DNA from: Mycobacterium sp. IDR2000157661
GTDB lineage: Bacteria > Actinomycetota > Actinomycetes > Mycobacteriales > Mycobacteriaceae
NCBI RefSeq assembly: GCF_022317005.1
Contig: NZ_CP081006.1
Span: 4,030,001-4,094,000 of the forward strand
DNA: 64,000 nt
Direction of reading: 5' to 3'
The notes below the pieces were generated by a model. The model made no database searches, was not told the DNA's origin, and worked only from the letters and a program-made list of their open reading frames with translations. Below, piece by piece: positions 1 to 8,764 of this stretch (positions are counted from its first letter, which is position 1; each line of letters starts with the position of its first letter). Both the position numbers and the translations under genes were made by a program.

Positions 1-1
1 T

Positions 2-796
2 CCATACCACTCGTGGAGCTACGACCTGCACGGCACGCTGACGGGCGTGCCCGGTAAGGAGGGATTCCCGCAAACCCGTTCCGGCTCAGCGAAACTGGCC
101 GAACTGCCAGCGGCCGAATGCGCCGGCTTCCTCTGGATATCGCTCGACTCCGACGCGGCGCTCGACATTCCGGCGTTCCTCGGACCCCTGGCCGGCGAAC
201 TAGAAGCCTGGGGCATCGGACACTGGTCGCCGCTGGGCGAGAAAGTTCTCGACTGCCCGATCAACTGGAAGCTCGCGATCGACACGTTCGCCGAGAACTA
301 TCACTTCGCGACGGTGCACAGGAACACCTTCGCGACGATCGCGCGCAGCAACTGCACCGTGTTCGACTCGTTCGGTCCGCACCACCGGCTTGTGTTCCCG
401 CTCAACGGCATTCTCGAGCTGGAGGATGTCCCCGAGGAACGCTGGGACCCGCTGCACCACATGGTGGTGATCTACGCGCTGTTCCCGAACATCGTCCTGT
501 CGTGCACGATCGCCAACGGGGAGCTGTTCCGGGTGTATCCCGGCGACGGTCCGGGCCGGTCGATCACCGTTCATCAGAACTCGACTCCGCTGGATGTGTC
601 GGAGGAGTCTGTGGCCGCCGGGGCGGCGGCCGTCTTCGACTACGCGCACGCCACCGTTCGTGACGAGGACTACGCCCTCGTCACCACATTGCAGGCCAAT
701 CTCGCGTCCGGTGTACGTGACCACCTCGTTTTCGGCCGCAACGAACCGGGTCTGCAGCACCGGCACACCACCTGGGCCACCGCAGTCGACCGATAA
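2..796 (+). CDS. Rieske ring-hydroxylating oxygenase alpha subunit, 5'-truncated by window edge
   Basis: This is the C-terminal part of a Rieske non-heme iron oxygenase; the reading frame is open from base 2, so the true start lies outside the window. The first residues (PYHSWSYDLHGTLTG) are the end of the Rieske domain, the second Cys-x2-His ligand pair. The catalytic domain follows, with the mononuclear-iron motif NWKLAIDTFAENYH..VH around residues 90-110 of the visible part. The family uses O2 and electrons from a ferredoxin or reductase to hydroxylate rings or cleave C-N/C-O bonds. The substrate is unknown. It is probably part of the catabolic cluster to the right, although a DUF222-HNH gene lies between them. 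Confidence 0.88.
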   Translation, partial: PYHSWSYDLHGTLTGVPGKEGFPQTRSGSAKLAELPAAECAGFLWISLDSDAALDIPAFLGPLAGELEAWGIGHWSPLGEKVLDCPINWKLAIDTFAENYHFATVHRNTFATIARSNCTVFDSFGPHHRLVFPLNGILELEDVPEERWDPLHHMVVIYALFPNIVLSCTIANGELFRVYPGDGPGRSITVHQNSTPLDVSEESVAAGAAAVFDYAHATVRDEDYALVTTLQANLASGVRDHLVFGRNEPGLQHRHTTWATAVDR

Positions 797-904
797 GGCT
801 CATTTTCGGCAGCGACACGACGGCTTGATTGAGCGGCATTGCCCGCCAGGATTATCGAGCCCGGTTGCCCGAAACTTGTCAGACCCCGCTGTCATGATGG
901 GGTC

Positions 905-2191
905 ATGTCCTCGACGGCCGACTGCGATGCTTCGGTGTTGCCGAAGGAGCGGTTGGCGGTGTTGTTCGAGGAGGTGGCCGAGTTGTGTGGGCAGCGCAAC
1001 GCCATCGATGGGCGGCTGGTGCAGATCGTGGCCGAGATCGACCGCGACGGGTTGTGGGGTATGACCGGGGTGCGCTCGTTGGCGGGGTTGGTGGCCTGGA
1101 AGACCGGCTGCACCGAGGCCAACGCCAAAACCATGGCCGCGATCGCGGCCCGCTTGGAGGAGTTCCCCCGCTGCACCCAGGCGCTATCGCAGGGCCGGTT
1201 GTCACTGGATCAGGTCGGGGTCATCGCCCAGAAAGCCGGTGCGGGTTCGGATGCCCACTACGTCGAGTTGGCCGGTGTGGCCACGGTCAGCCAGCTGCGC
1301 AAAGCGATCAGTTTGGAACCGCGCCCCGAGCCTGAACCCGCACCGCGGCGCGGACCTGAGCGTTCGATCAGCAAGACCTCCGATGCCCACGGGGCGTGTT
1401 ATCGGATCCGGTTGTCGCACCCGGATGTGGCCACGTTCGACGCCGCCCTGCAGTCCCACCACGAGGCGCTCATCGGTGAGTGGAAACGCGACCACAACGA
1501 CGATGAGCACAGTGCTGGCGAGCACGGTGCTGGCGAGCAGTGCGAGGGCGGCGGTCAGGTGCTGCCGTTTCCCACCGTCGGGGACGGGTTCATGCGGTTG
1601 GTGGAGGCCGGCTGGGACGCCGAGGCCGCCCGGCGCCCCCACAGTGCGCACACCACCGTGGTCGTGCATCTCGATGTCGACAAACGCGCCGCGGCGCTGC
1701 ATCTGGGTCCGCTGCTCACCGACGCCGAACGCCGATACCTGACCTGTGATGCCACCTACCAAACCTGGTTCCAAAAAGACGGGCAGACCCTGGGCTGTGG
1801 GCGCACCACCCGTCAGATCAGCCGCCGGCTGCGCCGCGCGCTGGAGTTCCGCCATCGCACCTGCGCGGTGCCCGGCTGCGGGGCCACCCGCGGACTGCAC
1901 GCCCACCACATCATCCACTGGGAAGACGGCGGAGCGACCGAACTCGACAACCTGGTGCTGGTCTGTCCCTACCACCACCGCATGCACCACTGCGGCCTGA
2001 TCACCATCCTCGGACCCGCACCGACGATCACCGTGTTCGACGACGACGGCGAGCCCCTGCACCCCGGATCCCTGGCACGCCCACCCACACAACCCCCACC
2101 CGACGTGCCCCCATACCCCGGACCCCTCGGCGAACGGGCCCAATGGTGGTGGTACGACCCCTACCAACCCCAACCACCAACGAACAACTGA
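905..2191 (+). CDS. DUF222 / HNH endonuclease domain protein (13E12 repeat family)
   Basis: A 428-aa protein with an N-terminal DUF222 helical region and a C-terminal HNH nuclease domain near residues 315-370, with two CxxC-like pairs and HAHHIIHWEDGG followed by VCPYHHRMHH. This is the REP13E12 family, multicopy in mycobacterial genomes; in M. tuberculosis some copies are prophage insertion targets (established knowledge). ATG 905 is preferred to the in-frame ATG at 839 because DUF222 homology begins just after it. A small internal duplication gives two copies of a (H)xAGEH-like unit near residue 205. The C-terminus is Pro-rich. The cellular role is unknown; it may be a domesticated mobile-type nuclease that interrupts the catabolic cluster. 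Confidence 0.9.
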   Translation: MSSTADCDASVLPKERLAVLFEEVAELCGQRNAIDGRLVQIVAEIDRDGLWGMTGVRSLAGLVAWKTGCTEANAKTMAAIAARLEEFPRCTQALSQGRLSLDQVGVIAQKAGAGSDAHYVELAGVATVSQLRKAISLEPRPEPEPAPRRGPERSISKTSDAHGACYRIRLSHPDVATFDAALQSHHEALIGEWKRDHNDDEHSAGEHGAGEQCEGGGQVLPFPTVGDGFMRLVEAGWDAEAARRPHSAHTTVVVHLDVDKRAAALHLGPLLTDAERRYLTCDATYQTWFQKDGQTLGCGRTTRQISRRLRRALEFRHRTCAVPGCGATRGLHAHHIIHWEDGGATELDNLVLVCPYHHRMHHCGLITILGPAPTITVFDDDGEPLHPGSLARPPTQPPPDVPPYPGPLGERAQWWWYDPYQPQPPTNN

Positions 2192-2912
2192 GTCGCGGTG
2201 GTGCTCGGTTGGAGCGGCCGTGTCCGGGATCAGCGTTGAGCGAGTATGTAACAACGGCGGCTGGGATACTCGCGGCCGGCAGCTGTCGCTCGATCCGTGC
2301 CTCAACGGTGAAGTCCGCAGCGGAGACCTCGGCGGCCACGTAGTCCGGGTCAAGGAAATACCCGTCGAGCTCAACGCTCTTGCCGAACCAACTGTTCAAG
2401 TGATTGACCGAGCCCGCCGGGAACTCGGCGCTGGCCACATGAAACCCCAAGAGCAGCCAACCGTTTGGCCGTATGACACGAGCGAACTCACGACAGGCAG
2501 AAGCCCTCTCGCTCGGAGTCAGATGAATGATCGAGTACAGGGAAACGACGCCCGCCCACGCGGCGTCTGCCACCGGGAGATCCAACATCGTGTCCACGTC
2601 GAACGTCAGATCGGGTGCCTTCCGACGCGCGATCGCGACCATCGCCGACGACAGGTCCAGGCCCATGACGTCAGCATGGTGTGCTGACAGGAACCGAGTG
2701 ACATGCCCGGGACCACAGCCGACGTCACAGATTCTCCCGGCCCCGACCATTTCAGTGAAGGCGATCAGTAATGCGCGGTCCAGCGGCTTGCCATCGAGCT
2801 CAGCGCCGAAGGCAGCACTGTAGTCCTCCGCCACAGCGTCGTAGGCCGCTTGGACACCCCGAGCTGATGCTGCCTCGCTTCCCTTACCGGCGGGAGATTC
2901 GGCCGCACTCAC
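2028..2912 (-). CDS. Class I SAM-dependent methyltransferase with frameshifted 3' end
   Basis: The reading frame is 294 aa. Residues 1-220 look like a normal methyltransferase of the ubiE/methyltransf_11 kind: ICDVGCGPGHVTRFL is the SAM-binding glycine motif, followed by VMGLDLSSAMV and a PNGWLLLGFH post-motif. After residue ~215 the sequence stops looking like the family. In the alternative minus-strand frame a typical family ending, EYPSRRCYILAQR plus a stop codon at 2230-2232, is present. I infer a frameshift near 2272-2285 that replaces the native C-terminus with about 80 residues read antisense through the 3' end of the DUF222-HNH gene. The ancestral extent was probably 2230-2912. Whether the protein still works is unknown. 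Confidence 0.75.
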   Translation of the reverse strand: MSAAESPAGKGSEAASARGVQAAYDAVAEDYSAAFGAELDGKPLDRALLIAFTEMVGAGRICDVGCGPGHVTRFLSAHHADVMGLDLSSAMVAIARRKAPDLTFDVDTMLDLPVADAAWAGVVSLYSIIHLTPSERASACREFARVIRPNGWLLLGFHVASAEFPAGSVNHLNSWFGKSVELDGYFLDPDYVAAEVSAADFTVEARIERQLPAASIPAAVVTYSLNADPGHGRSNRAPPRLSCSLVVGVGRGRTTTIGPVRRGVRGMGARRVGVVWVGVPGIRGAGARRRRRTR

Positions 2913-2941
2913 CGATCGAGGCTACCGCGACAGGCCCGATG

Positions 2942-4282
2942 TCACTGGCGTTGCAGCGCCGACACCAGATCGTCGACGATTCGGTCGATGACGGGTCCGC
3001 AGTTCTGCATCTCCTTCTGCAACAGGTCGATGGCCTCGTCCCGGCGGCCGTCGGTGACGAGACCGCGCACCGAAGCGACCCGGTCCTCCCCCACCTCCGC
3101 CGCCAGCACGTCGACCAGCTCCCAGTCGCGGTACAGCGCCAGTGAGCGCTCGTAGAAGGCGAAACCGGTGACCGGTTCACCGCCCAACGTTCCCCGATAC
3201 CGGTACGGGCCCTCCATGTACTCCAGCGGCAAAGCATGCGCGGGCGCTGCGACCAGCGGCTCGCCGGTCAGGTCGAGGCCGAGCCGGCGCGACACGAGCC
3301 GGTGCCGGTCAGGCAGGTACCTCGCCGCGGCGGGCGGCGGAACCAGCGTCCGTACCGACTCCGGCCACCGGACGTGGCTCAGCACCGTGACTTCGACGTC
3401 GTCGGCGAACTCCGGTTCCGGGCCACCGTCGGGCCAGCTTGTCGTTGCCCCCGAGAACGGTTGCAGCGCATTGCGATCAGCGCGGTCGAACTGCCGCCAG
3501 ATGCTGAGGTCCACTCCGTTGTCGAGGTTGATGGTGCGCCACTCGTGTGCCCGCCAGCGGATGTCACCGTCCGGACCGCCCGCGTTGGCCACGCGTGGGA
3601 ACCACTGCCGGTCGACATGGCCCGATGTGCCTGACACCCGCTCAGACACCGCCCCCCAGGTCAGCGTGCCCGACATCGACATGCCCGTCTGGAAGTACGA
3701 ATACGTGCCGGCTTGCCCGAAACAGTCGATCCGCCCGTTGTGGGCCGCGGCGCCCAGCGGCACCGGCGCGCGTGACGGGCGCACACGCAGATCCAGCTTC
3801 ATCTGATCCCCGGTGACTGGGTCGGCGCCGACGAAGGCGACGTCATAGGTGTACGGGACCAACTCGCCTGTTTCGTCGCGAACCGTCACCCACTCCGCCG
3901 TTCCGCAAGGGCTGTCGTAGGTGATCTCGAGATGACCCCGGGCCACGCCCAGTTTCGGCTGCGCTCCCGGAGCCGTGTTCGCCGGTGGCATGTCGTAATC
4001 GGTATAGGACGCGTAGGTGCCGCGGTCGAGGTCGAACAACGCCAGGGTGTAGAAGTCCGCGGCGATGGACTGCCCTGGCCGGTTCTCGTTGAAGATCGAC
4101 AGGAACGCGAACCGACGCCCGGAGTCAGCGTCGAGTTCGCCGGCCAGAAACCAGGTATCGGACTCGAAGTCGGGGTGATCTGCTTCGGCGGCGGGAAAGT
4201 CGAGTTGCGGGTCGCCGGGCACGAGCGCGAACGGATAACGACGCCAGTCCGCACCCACCGTGGCCATACCTCCGCGCTCCAT
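2942..4282 (-). CDS. AttH/CrtC-like lipocalin-fold protein
   Basis: About 446 aa with no membrane segments. The sequence is rich in Trp, Asp and aromatic beta-strand patterns (ESDTWFLAGEL, RFAFLSIF, GHVDRQWFPR, WRAHEWRTINLDNG), resembling the two-domain lipocalin-like AttH/carotenoid 1,2-hydratase (CrtC) group; I assign this by general pattern only. It may bind or hydrate a hydrophobic intermediate. ATG 4282 sits four bases after a TACTAT -10-like hexamer, which would give a nearly leaderless mRNA; the next in-frame ATG (4267) has GGAGG too close to serve as a good ribosome site. It is divergent from the aldehyde dehydrogenase gene and shares its upstream region. Confidence 0.7.
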   Translation of the reverse strand: MERGGMATVGADWRRYPFALVPGDPQLDFPAAEADHPDFESDTWFLAGELDADSGRRFAFLSIFNENRPGQSIAADFYTLALFDLDRGTYASYTDYDMPPANTAPGAQPKLGVARGHLEITYDSPCGTAEWVTVRDETGELVPYTYDVAFVGADPVTGDQMKLDLRVRPSRAPVPLGAAAHNGRIDCFGQAGTYSYFQTGMSMSGTLTWGAVSERVSGTSGHVDRQWFPRVANAGGPDGDIRWRAHEWRTINLDNGVDLSIWRQFDRADRNALQPFSGATTSWPDGGPEPEFADDVEVTVLSHVRWPESVRTLVPPPAAARYLPDRHRLVSRRLGLDLTGEPLVAAPAHALPLEYMEGPYRYRGTLGGEPVTGFAFYERSLALYRDWELVDVLAAEVGEDRVASVRGLVTDGRRDEAIDLLQKEMQNCGPVIDRIVDDLVSALQRQ

Positions 4283-4283
4283 G

Positions 4284-4306
4284 TTTATAGTAATAGCAAC
4301 TTTAGC
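4284..4306. promoter_or_regulatory. AT-rich intergenic element, variant of the cluster motif
   Basis: A low-GC patch in the divergent junction between the lipocalin-like gene and the aldehyde dehydrogenase gene. On the minus strand it reads GTTGCTATTACTATAAAC, a shortened relative of the 18-bp CTA-N12-TAG element found at other junctions. It contains TACTAT, a plausible -10 for the minus-strand gene. The match is partial, so this is the weaker end of the set. Confidence 0.4.
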
Positions 4307-4346
4307 CCCGCAGGCGGCGACGCCGGGACGGAACGGAGGCGCGGTC

Positions 4347-5804
4347 ATGAAATCTCTTGTCTACGACCGCCTTTTCATCGGCGGGCAATGGCAACAGCCG
4401 GCCACCGCACAGCGGCTGCCGGTGATCTCTCCGCACACCGAGGAGCAGATCGGCGAGACGCCCGAAGCCGCAGCCCAGGACGTCGACCGGGCGGTGCGCG
4501 CGGCGCGGACCGCATTCGACGACGGGCCCTGGCCACGGATGAGTGTGGCCGACCGGATCGCCCACATCGAGAAACTCGCCGCCGTCTACAGCGCCCATAC
4601 CGACGAGATCGCCGATCTCATCACCGCCGAGATGGGGTCGCCGCGTAGCTTCAGCAGGCTCGGGCAGGGCGCGGGCGCCGTCGCGCAGATGCACCTGAAC
4701 CTGGTGGCCGCGCGGGACTACCCCTGGGTCGAGCGGCGCAAGGGCCTTTTCGGCGACGTGCACATCCGTCGGGCACCGGTCGGCGTCGTGGGGGCGATCG
4801 TGCCCTGGAATGTGCCGCAGTTCCTCATCATGCCGAAGCTGATCCCGGCACTCATCGCCGGCTGCACGGTGGTGGTGAAGCCGGCGCCCGAAACGCCCAT
4901 CGACGCGATGTGGCTGGCCGAGATGATCGAGGAGATCGACCTGCCCGACGGCGTGGTCTCCATCATCCCCGGCGGACGCGAGACCGGCGAGAGCCTGGTT
5001 CGCCATCCCGGAGTCGACAAGATCTCCTTCACCGGGTCGTCGGCGACCGGCAGGCACATCGCGGCACTCTGCGGCGAACAACTCAAGCGCGTCAGCCTGG
5101 AACTGGGTGGCAAGTCCGCGGCGATCGTGCTCGACGACGCCGACATCGGCCGCACCGTCGGCCACCTGAAGATGGCGAGCCTGATGAACAACGGGCAGGC
5201 TTGCGTCGCGCAGACCCGGATTCTGGTGAGCGATCGGCGCCACGACGAACTCGTCGACGCGCTGGCCGAGATGATGTCGGGGCTGCAGGTGGGCGACCCG
5301 ACCGACGAAGCCACCGACGTGGGTCCGCTCGTCGCCCAGCGGCAGCAGCAGCGGGTGCAGGGCTACATTCAGGCCGGCCTCGAGGAGGGAGCCCGAATGG
5401 TGCTCGGCGGCAAGGACGCTCCGTACGAACGCGGCTGGTACGTCCAGCCGACCCTGTTCACCGACGCGACCAACGACATGCGCATCGCCCGGGAGGAGAT
5501 CTTCGGTCCGGTGCTGACGGTGTTGACGTACTCCGACGAACGCGAGGCGATCCGAATCGCCAATGACACCGACTACGGACTGGCCGGCTCGGTGTGGACC
5601 GCCGACGTCGCTCACGGTCTGGAGATCGCCGCTCAGATCCGTACGGGCACCTACGGAATCAACATGTACACGCTGGACACCACCATGCCCTTCGGCGGCT
5701 TCAAACAATCCGGCATCGGTCGGGAGTTCGGTGCCGAGGGACTCTCCGAGTACGTCGAACTGCAGACGACCGTGAGTGCCGACCCGCTTCCGCAACTACC
5801 CTGA
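4347..5804 (+). CDS. NAD(P)-dependent aldehyde dehydrogenase
   Basis: A 485-aa ALDH superfamily enzyme that oxidises an aldehyde to a carboxylic acid, which a CoA ligase could then activate. Visible motifs are PWNVPQFL, the cofactor motif FTGSSATGRHIA, the catalytic-Glu region LELGGKSAAIVLDDADI and the catalytic Cys in NNGQACVAQTRI. EEIFGPVLTVLTY follows near residue 385. ATG 4347 has ACGGAGG upstream; the longer in-frame extension to 4260 overlaps the divergent gene's promoter and is unlikely. Its stop overlaps the convergent MaoC gene by 9 bp. It probably handles an aldehyde formed by the cluster's P450s and alcohol dehydrogenase. Confidence 0.93.
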   Translation: MKSLVYDRLFIGGQWQQPATAQRLPVISPHTEEQIGETPEAAAQDVDRAVRAARTAFDDGPWPRMSVADRIAHIEKLAAVYSAHTDEIADLITAEMGSPRSFSRLGQGAGAVAQMHLNLVAARDYPWVERRKGLFGDVHIRRAPVGVVGAIVPWNVPQFLIMPKLIPALIAGCTVVVKPAPETPIDAMWLAEMIEEIDLPDGVVSIIPGGRETGESLVRHPGVDKISFTGSSATGRHIAALCGEQLKRVSLELGGKSAAIVLDDADIGRTVGHLKMASLMNNGQACVAQTRILVSDRRHDELVDALAEMMSGLQVGDPTDEATDVGPLVAQRQQQRVQGYIQAGLEEGARMVLGGKDAPYERGWYVQPTLFTDATNDMRIAREEIFGPVLTVLTYSDEREAIRIANDTDYGLAGSVWTADVAHGLEIAAQIRTGTYGINMYTLDTTMPFGGFKQSGIGREFGAEGLSEYVELQTTVSADPLPQLP

Positions 5805-6209
5805 CAGCTCGAGGGTGACCTCGGCCGGGCAGCACAACTCGTCGCGCTGGTTGGACACGGTGATCTCCAGATCGACCAGTCGGCCCGCGCGTTTGGCCAC
5901 CACACGGCCCCGTCCGACCATCGAATCACCGGCGTAGATCGAGCCGAGCAGCGTGATCTTGCGCCGGACGACCCGGCTGCACGGCCCCGCCCAGTCGGTC
6001 GCGACCCGATCGACGAAACCGGCGATGTGCATGGTGTTGACGAAGATCCTCGGATGACCGTGCCGCTGGGCGTAATCGGGGTCGAAGTGTGCCGGAAAGT
6101 AGTCCCAGGTCGCACCGGAGTTCATCACCACGCGTTGATAATCGATCGGGTCGACGACCTCGGGCAGGTCGGTGGCGACGGTCACGTCGTCCCACCGGAC
6201 GTCGTGCAT
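5796..6209 (-). CDS. MaoC-like hot-dog hydratase, catalytic subunit
   Basis: A 137-aa single hot-dog-fold protein. WDYFPAHFDPDYAQ carries the Asp-x4-His arrangement of (R)-hydratase/MaoC enzymes, so this is the likely catalytic half. It starts at ATG 6209, coupled by a TGATG junction to the upstream hot-dog gene. Family precedent: mycobacterial ChsH1-ChsH2 is a split two-gene hydratase acting on steroid enoyl-CoA side chains. I infer a similar heteromeric enoyl-CoA hydratase working on a bulky CoA ester. Last gene of the five-gene minus-strand operon that begins at 9906. Confidence 0.83.
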   Translation of the reverse strand: MHDVRWDDVTVATDLPEVVDPIDYQRVVMNSGATWDYFPAHFDPDYAQRHGHPRIFVNTMHIAGFVDRVATDWAGPCSRVVRRKITLLGSIYAGDSMVGRGRVVAKRAGRLVDLEITVSNQRDELCCPAEVTLELSG

Positions 6210-6739
6210 CACCGGTCGCCCTCCGGCGTGAACCGGAAGAGCGTATTGCGGTTGACGGCCACCAGCGTCCCGTCCGCCCGGTGGAAGTGGTCGCAGGTCT
6301 CGACGAAATGGCCGGCGCCGAGACGTGTCCGCTTCACCGGTGACACCGACACCACCTCCTCGACGACCGACAACCGATCGCCCTCGACGATCGGGCAGGG
6401 AAACTCCACCTCGTTGGAGGCGTTGATGAACGTGGTGCCGGGCAACGGCACGCGGATCGCGATCGCTGCTGTCGGTACCCGGCCGTCCGGCAGCCACGGC
6501 GGCGGTATCAGCCAGCCCATCAACAGCGCGGGCGGAGCGATCAGCCCACCCCAGTGCAGGCGCGCGAACTCGTCGTCCCAGTACGACGGGTTGCGGTCGC
6601 GCACCGTCGCGGCGAAGTGCTGGATGCGCGCGGCGCTCACCGCGGTCCCGGCATACCTCGGCGGTGTGCGCGTGCCGACCATGCGCAGGGCGTCGTCATA
6701 GCTGCCGAAAGCGAGGTCGTACCGGACTGGGTCGTTCAC
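6209..6739 (-). CDS. MaoC N-terminal-type (FAS1-like) dehydratase subunit
   Basis: A 176-aa hot-dog-fold protein related to MaoC_dehydrat_N/FAS1-like dehydratase domains (RNPSYWDDEFAR, APPALLMGWLIPP). It lacks the clear Asp/His pair of its partner and probably forms the substrate-binding half of a heteromeric hydratase with the 6209 gene, as in ChsH2. GTG 6739 is chosen because it forms a GTGA overlap with the preceding SnoaL-like gene; the upstream in-frame extension to 6802 lies entirely inside that gene. The substrate is likely a CoA thioester, not identifiable from sequence. Confidence 0.8.
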   Translation of the reverse strand: MNDPVRYDLAFGSYDDALRMVGTRTPPRYAGTAVSAARIQHFAATVRDRNPSYWDDEFARLHWGGLIAPPALLMGWLIPPPWLPDGRVPTAAIAIRVPLPGTTFINASNEVEFPCPIVEGDRLSVVEEVVSVSPVKRTRLGAGHFVETCDHFHRADGTLVAVNRNTLFRFTPEGDR

Positions 6740-7149
6740 ACCGGTAGCGCGCTCTCGCGGGGCACCGCGTCCCAGACGAGATCGCGCGAGGTGAAGTACC
6801 ATCCGCCGCGCTCGTAGACGAGTCGATCAGTGTAGCTGCCGGTGGAGCGGATCACGTTGCCATGCAACAGGAGTGCGACACACTGCTGCGACGCCTCGAT
6901 ACCGTCGACCGTGACGTCGTGGTCGACGGTGATCAACCGCTGCCCGTCACCGCCGTCGAACGCAGCGCTCAGGTCGGTGAACGACTGCCCGCCCCGGGTG
7001 TACGTCGCGCCCGAGTGCCGGAAGGTCGCGAGCCACCCGATCATGTCACCCGCCGAATACAGGCGGTTGTACCGCGCGTTCAGGTTGAGGATCGCCGCTC
7101 GCGCGGCCAGTCCGTCGAGCACGTACTGCTGTTGGTACGTCAGCGTCAC
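6736..7149 (-). CDS. SnoaL-like (NTF2-fold) protein
   Basis: A 137-aa NTF2-like protein. Features are the N-terminal helix pair (LNLNARYNRLYSAGD), MIGWLATFRHSGATY and the C-terminal strand pattern GSYTDRLVYERGGWYFTSRDL, typical of SnoaL_4 domains. Members include ketosteroid isomerase-like enzymes, dehydratases, small subunits of ring hydroxylases and non-catalytic proteins, so the exact role is open. Translation is coupled to the hot-dog gene downstream (GTGA overlap) and lies 10 bp after the acyl-CoA ligase. It may isomerise or hydrate a ring intermediate in the same pathway. Confidence 0.82.
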   Translation of the reverse strand: MTLTYQQQYVLDGLAARAAILNLNARYNRLYSAGDMIGWLATFRHSGATYTRGGQSFTDLSAAFDGGDGQRLITVDHDVTVDGIEASQQCVALLLHGNVIRSTGSYTDRLVYERGGWYFTSRDLVWDAVPRESALPV

Positions 7150-7159
7150 CTCTGCTCCT

Positions 7160-8764
7160 TCATCTGCTCAGCGGGTGCCCGTGGGCGTCGCGGTCCCAGG
7201 CTCCTGCGCTCACTCCCCGGGCCCGTAGCAGGTCCTTGCGCACCCGACCGATGGCGTTCTTGGGGATCTCCGAGACCACATCCAGATAGCGGGGCACGCA
7301 GAAGTAGGGCATGCGGCCGGAGCAGAAGTCGACGAGTTCGGTGAACTCCAGCGCGGCGCCGGGCACGAGCGTCACCACGACCAGGATGTCGTCCTCACCC
7401 AGCTCGCTCGGCACGCCCACCGCCGCGGCCTCAAGTACCGCGGGGTGAGCCGTCACAACCTGTTCCACCTCGACCGACGACACATTCTCGCCGCGCCTGC
7501 GCAGCGAGTCCTTGGCGCGGTCGAGGAAGGTCAGGTTCTGGTCGGCGTCGAGGCGGCCGAGGTCACCGGTGTGAAACCACTGGGGATGACGGTCGACACG
7601 CAGTTCCGCGCCGTCGACGGCGGACACCACATACCCCTCGCTCATCACATGCGCTGTCCGCGGCCGACAGGTGATCTCACCCACGACGCCGTCGGGTACG
7701 GGACACCCGTCGCCGTCGACCACGCGTACCTCGAAGGCCGGATTGACTTGTCCCGAGGTACCCGGAACGCCCGAGTCCGAAACCGACTTGACGGCCAGCG
7801 GAAAGGCCTCGGTCAGCCCGTACATCGTCACGACGCGGCACCGGTACCGGGCCTCGATACCGCGGTACCGGTCGGCGGCGACCGGCGCCGCGGAGATGAA
7901 CCGCAACCCGGTCTCGGCGTCCCTCGAGTCCGGCGGCAGGTTCCACAACATCTCCACCATCGCACCGGCACCTGCGAAACCGACAGCGCCGCAGTCACGT
8001 ACCTCATCCCACACCTCGGTCGGATGGAATGCCGCTGCGAGCACGCTGGTGCCGCCGACCAGCATGGGAGCAAGCACGGTCGGTGCGGCACTGAGATGGA
8101 ACAGCGGCATCGCGGTCCAGATCACCTCACCCGCGCTGAACTCCCACGCCGCCGCTGCGGTGGCCGCCGCCACGAAGAGATAGTGCCAAGTGGCCGCGAC
8201 GGCCTTCGACGGGCCGGTGGTGCCCGAGGTGAAGAACAGCGCACCGATGTCGGCAGGACCCGCAGCCGCCGACCGCTGCACCTGGGTGGTCTTCTCGGCC
8301 AGCTCGGCTGACAGCGACGATCCCAGGTGGACAACGGTATTCAGCGTGTCGATGCCGCCGGCGACGTCGGCGAGCCGGTCGGCGCGGTCGGCGTCGGTGA
8401 GCACGACCCGCGCGCCGGACACCGTGAGCGCGTGACCGAGGAAGTCACCCTTGCTGGCGGCATTGACCGCCGCGATCACTGCACCGATACGCGCGGCGCC
8501 CAACCAGAAGTAGACCCATTCCGGGCACGTTCCGGTGAACAGCGCGACCGTTTCGCCGGCCGCGACGCCACGATCGAGCAGCACATTGGCCGCCGCGCAG
8601 GATCGGTCGCGCATCTGCGCGAATGTCACGGGCGTGCCTGCGATCGACATCATCACCCGGTTGGGGAACTGCTCGGCACGCCGGTCGAGCACCTCGGGCA
8701 CCGTGAAGCTCCCGACACCGAACATCGCCGGTTCGGCAGCGCCCACCGGCCGGCCGCTGGGCAT
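7160..8764 (-). CDS. Acyl-CoA synthetase (AMP-forming, FadD-type)
   Basis: A 534-aa ANL-superfamily ligase that activates a carboxylate through an acyl-AMP to a CoA thioester. Motifs visible: A3 loop FFTSGTTGPSKA near residue 180, A5 MYGLTEAFP near 320, A7 WFHTGDLGRLD near 415, and C-terminal PKNAIGRVRKDLL carrying the catalytic Lys. It begins at ATG 8764, sharing a TGATG junction with the Rieske oxygenase gene, so the oxygenase and ligase are co-translated. It probably activates the carboxylic acid product or growth substrate of this cluster; chain or ring preference cannot be read from the sequence. Confidence 0.92.
   Translation of the reverse strand: MPSGRPVGAAEPAMFGVGSFTVPEVLDRRAEQFPNRVMMSIAGTPVTFAQMRDRSCAAANVLLDRGVAAGETVALFTGTCPEWVYFWLGAARIGAVIAAVNAASKGDFLGHALTVSGARVVLTDADRADRLADVAGGIDTLNTVVHLGSSLSAELAEKTTQVQRSAAAGPADIGALFFTSGTTGPSKAVAATWHYLFVAAATAAAAWEFSAGEVIWTAMPLFHLSAAPTVLAPMLVGGTSVLAAAFHPTEVWDEVRDCGAVGFAGAGAMVEMLWNLPPDSRDAETGLRFISAAPVAADRYRGIEARYRCRVVTMYGLTEAFPLAVKSVSDSGVPGTSGQVNPAFEVRVVDGDGCPVPDGVVGEITCRPRTAHVMSEGYVVSAVDGAELRVDRHPQWFHTGDLGRLDADQNLTFLDRAKDSLRRRGENVSSVEVEQVVTAHPAVLEAAAVGVPSELGEDDILVVVTLVPGAALEFTELVDFCSGRMPYFCVPRYLDVVSEIPKNAIGRVRKDLLRARGVSAGAWDRDAHGHPLSR

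Noticed and set aside
905..2191. The DUF222-HNH gene as part of an insertion sequence
   Set aside because: No terminal inverted repeats, target duplication or transposase was seen; it is listed as a multicopy family gene only.
4302..5795. 497-aa minus-strand frame covering the aldehyde dehydrogenase
   Set aside because: Antisense shadow; residue composition (His/Arg/Gly/Val) is not protein-like and the plus-strand frame has complete ALDH motifs.
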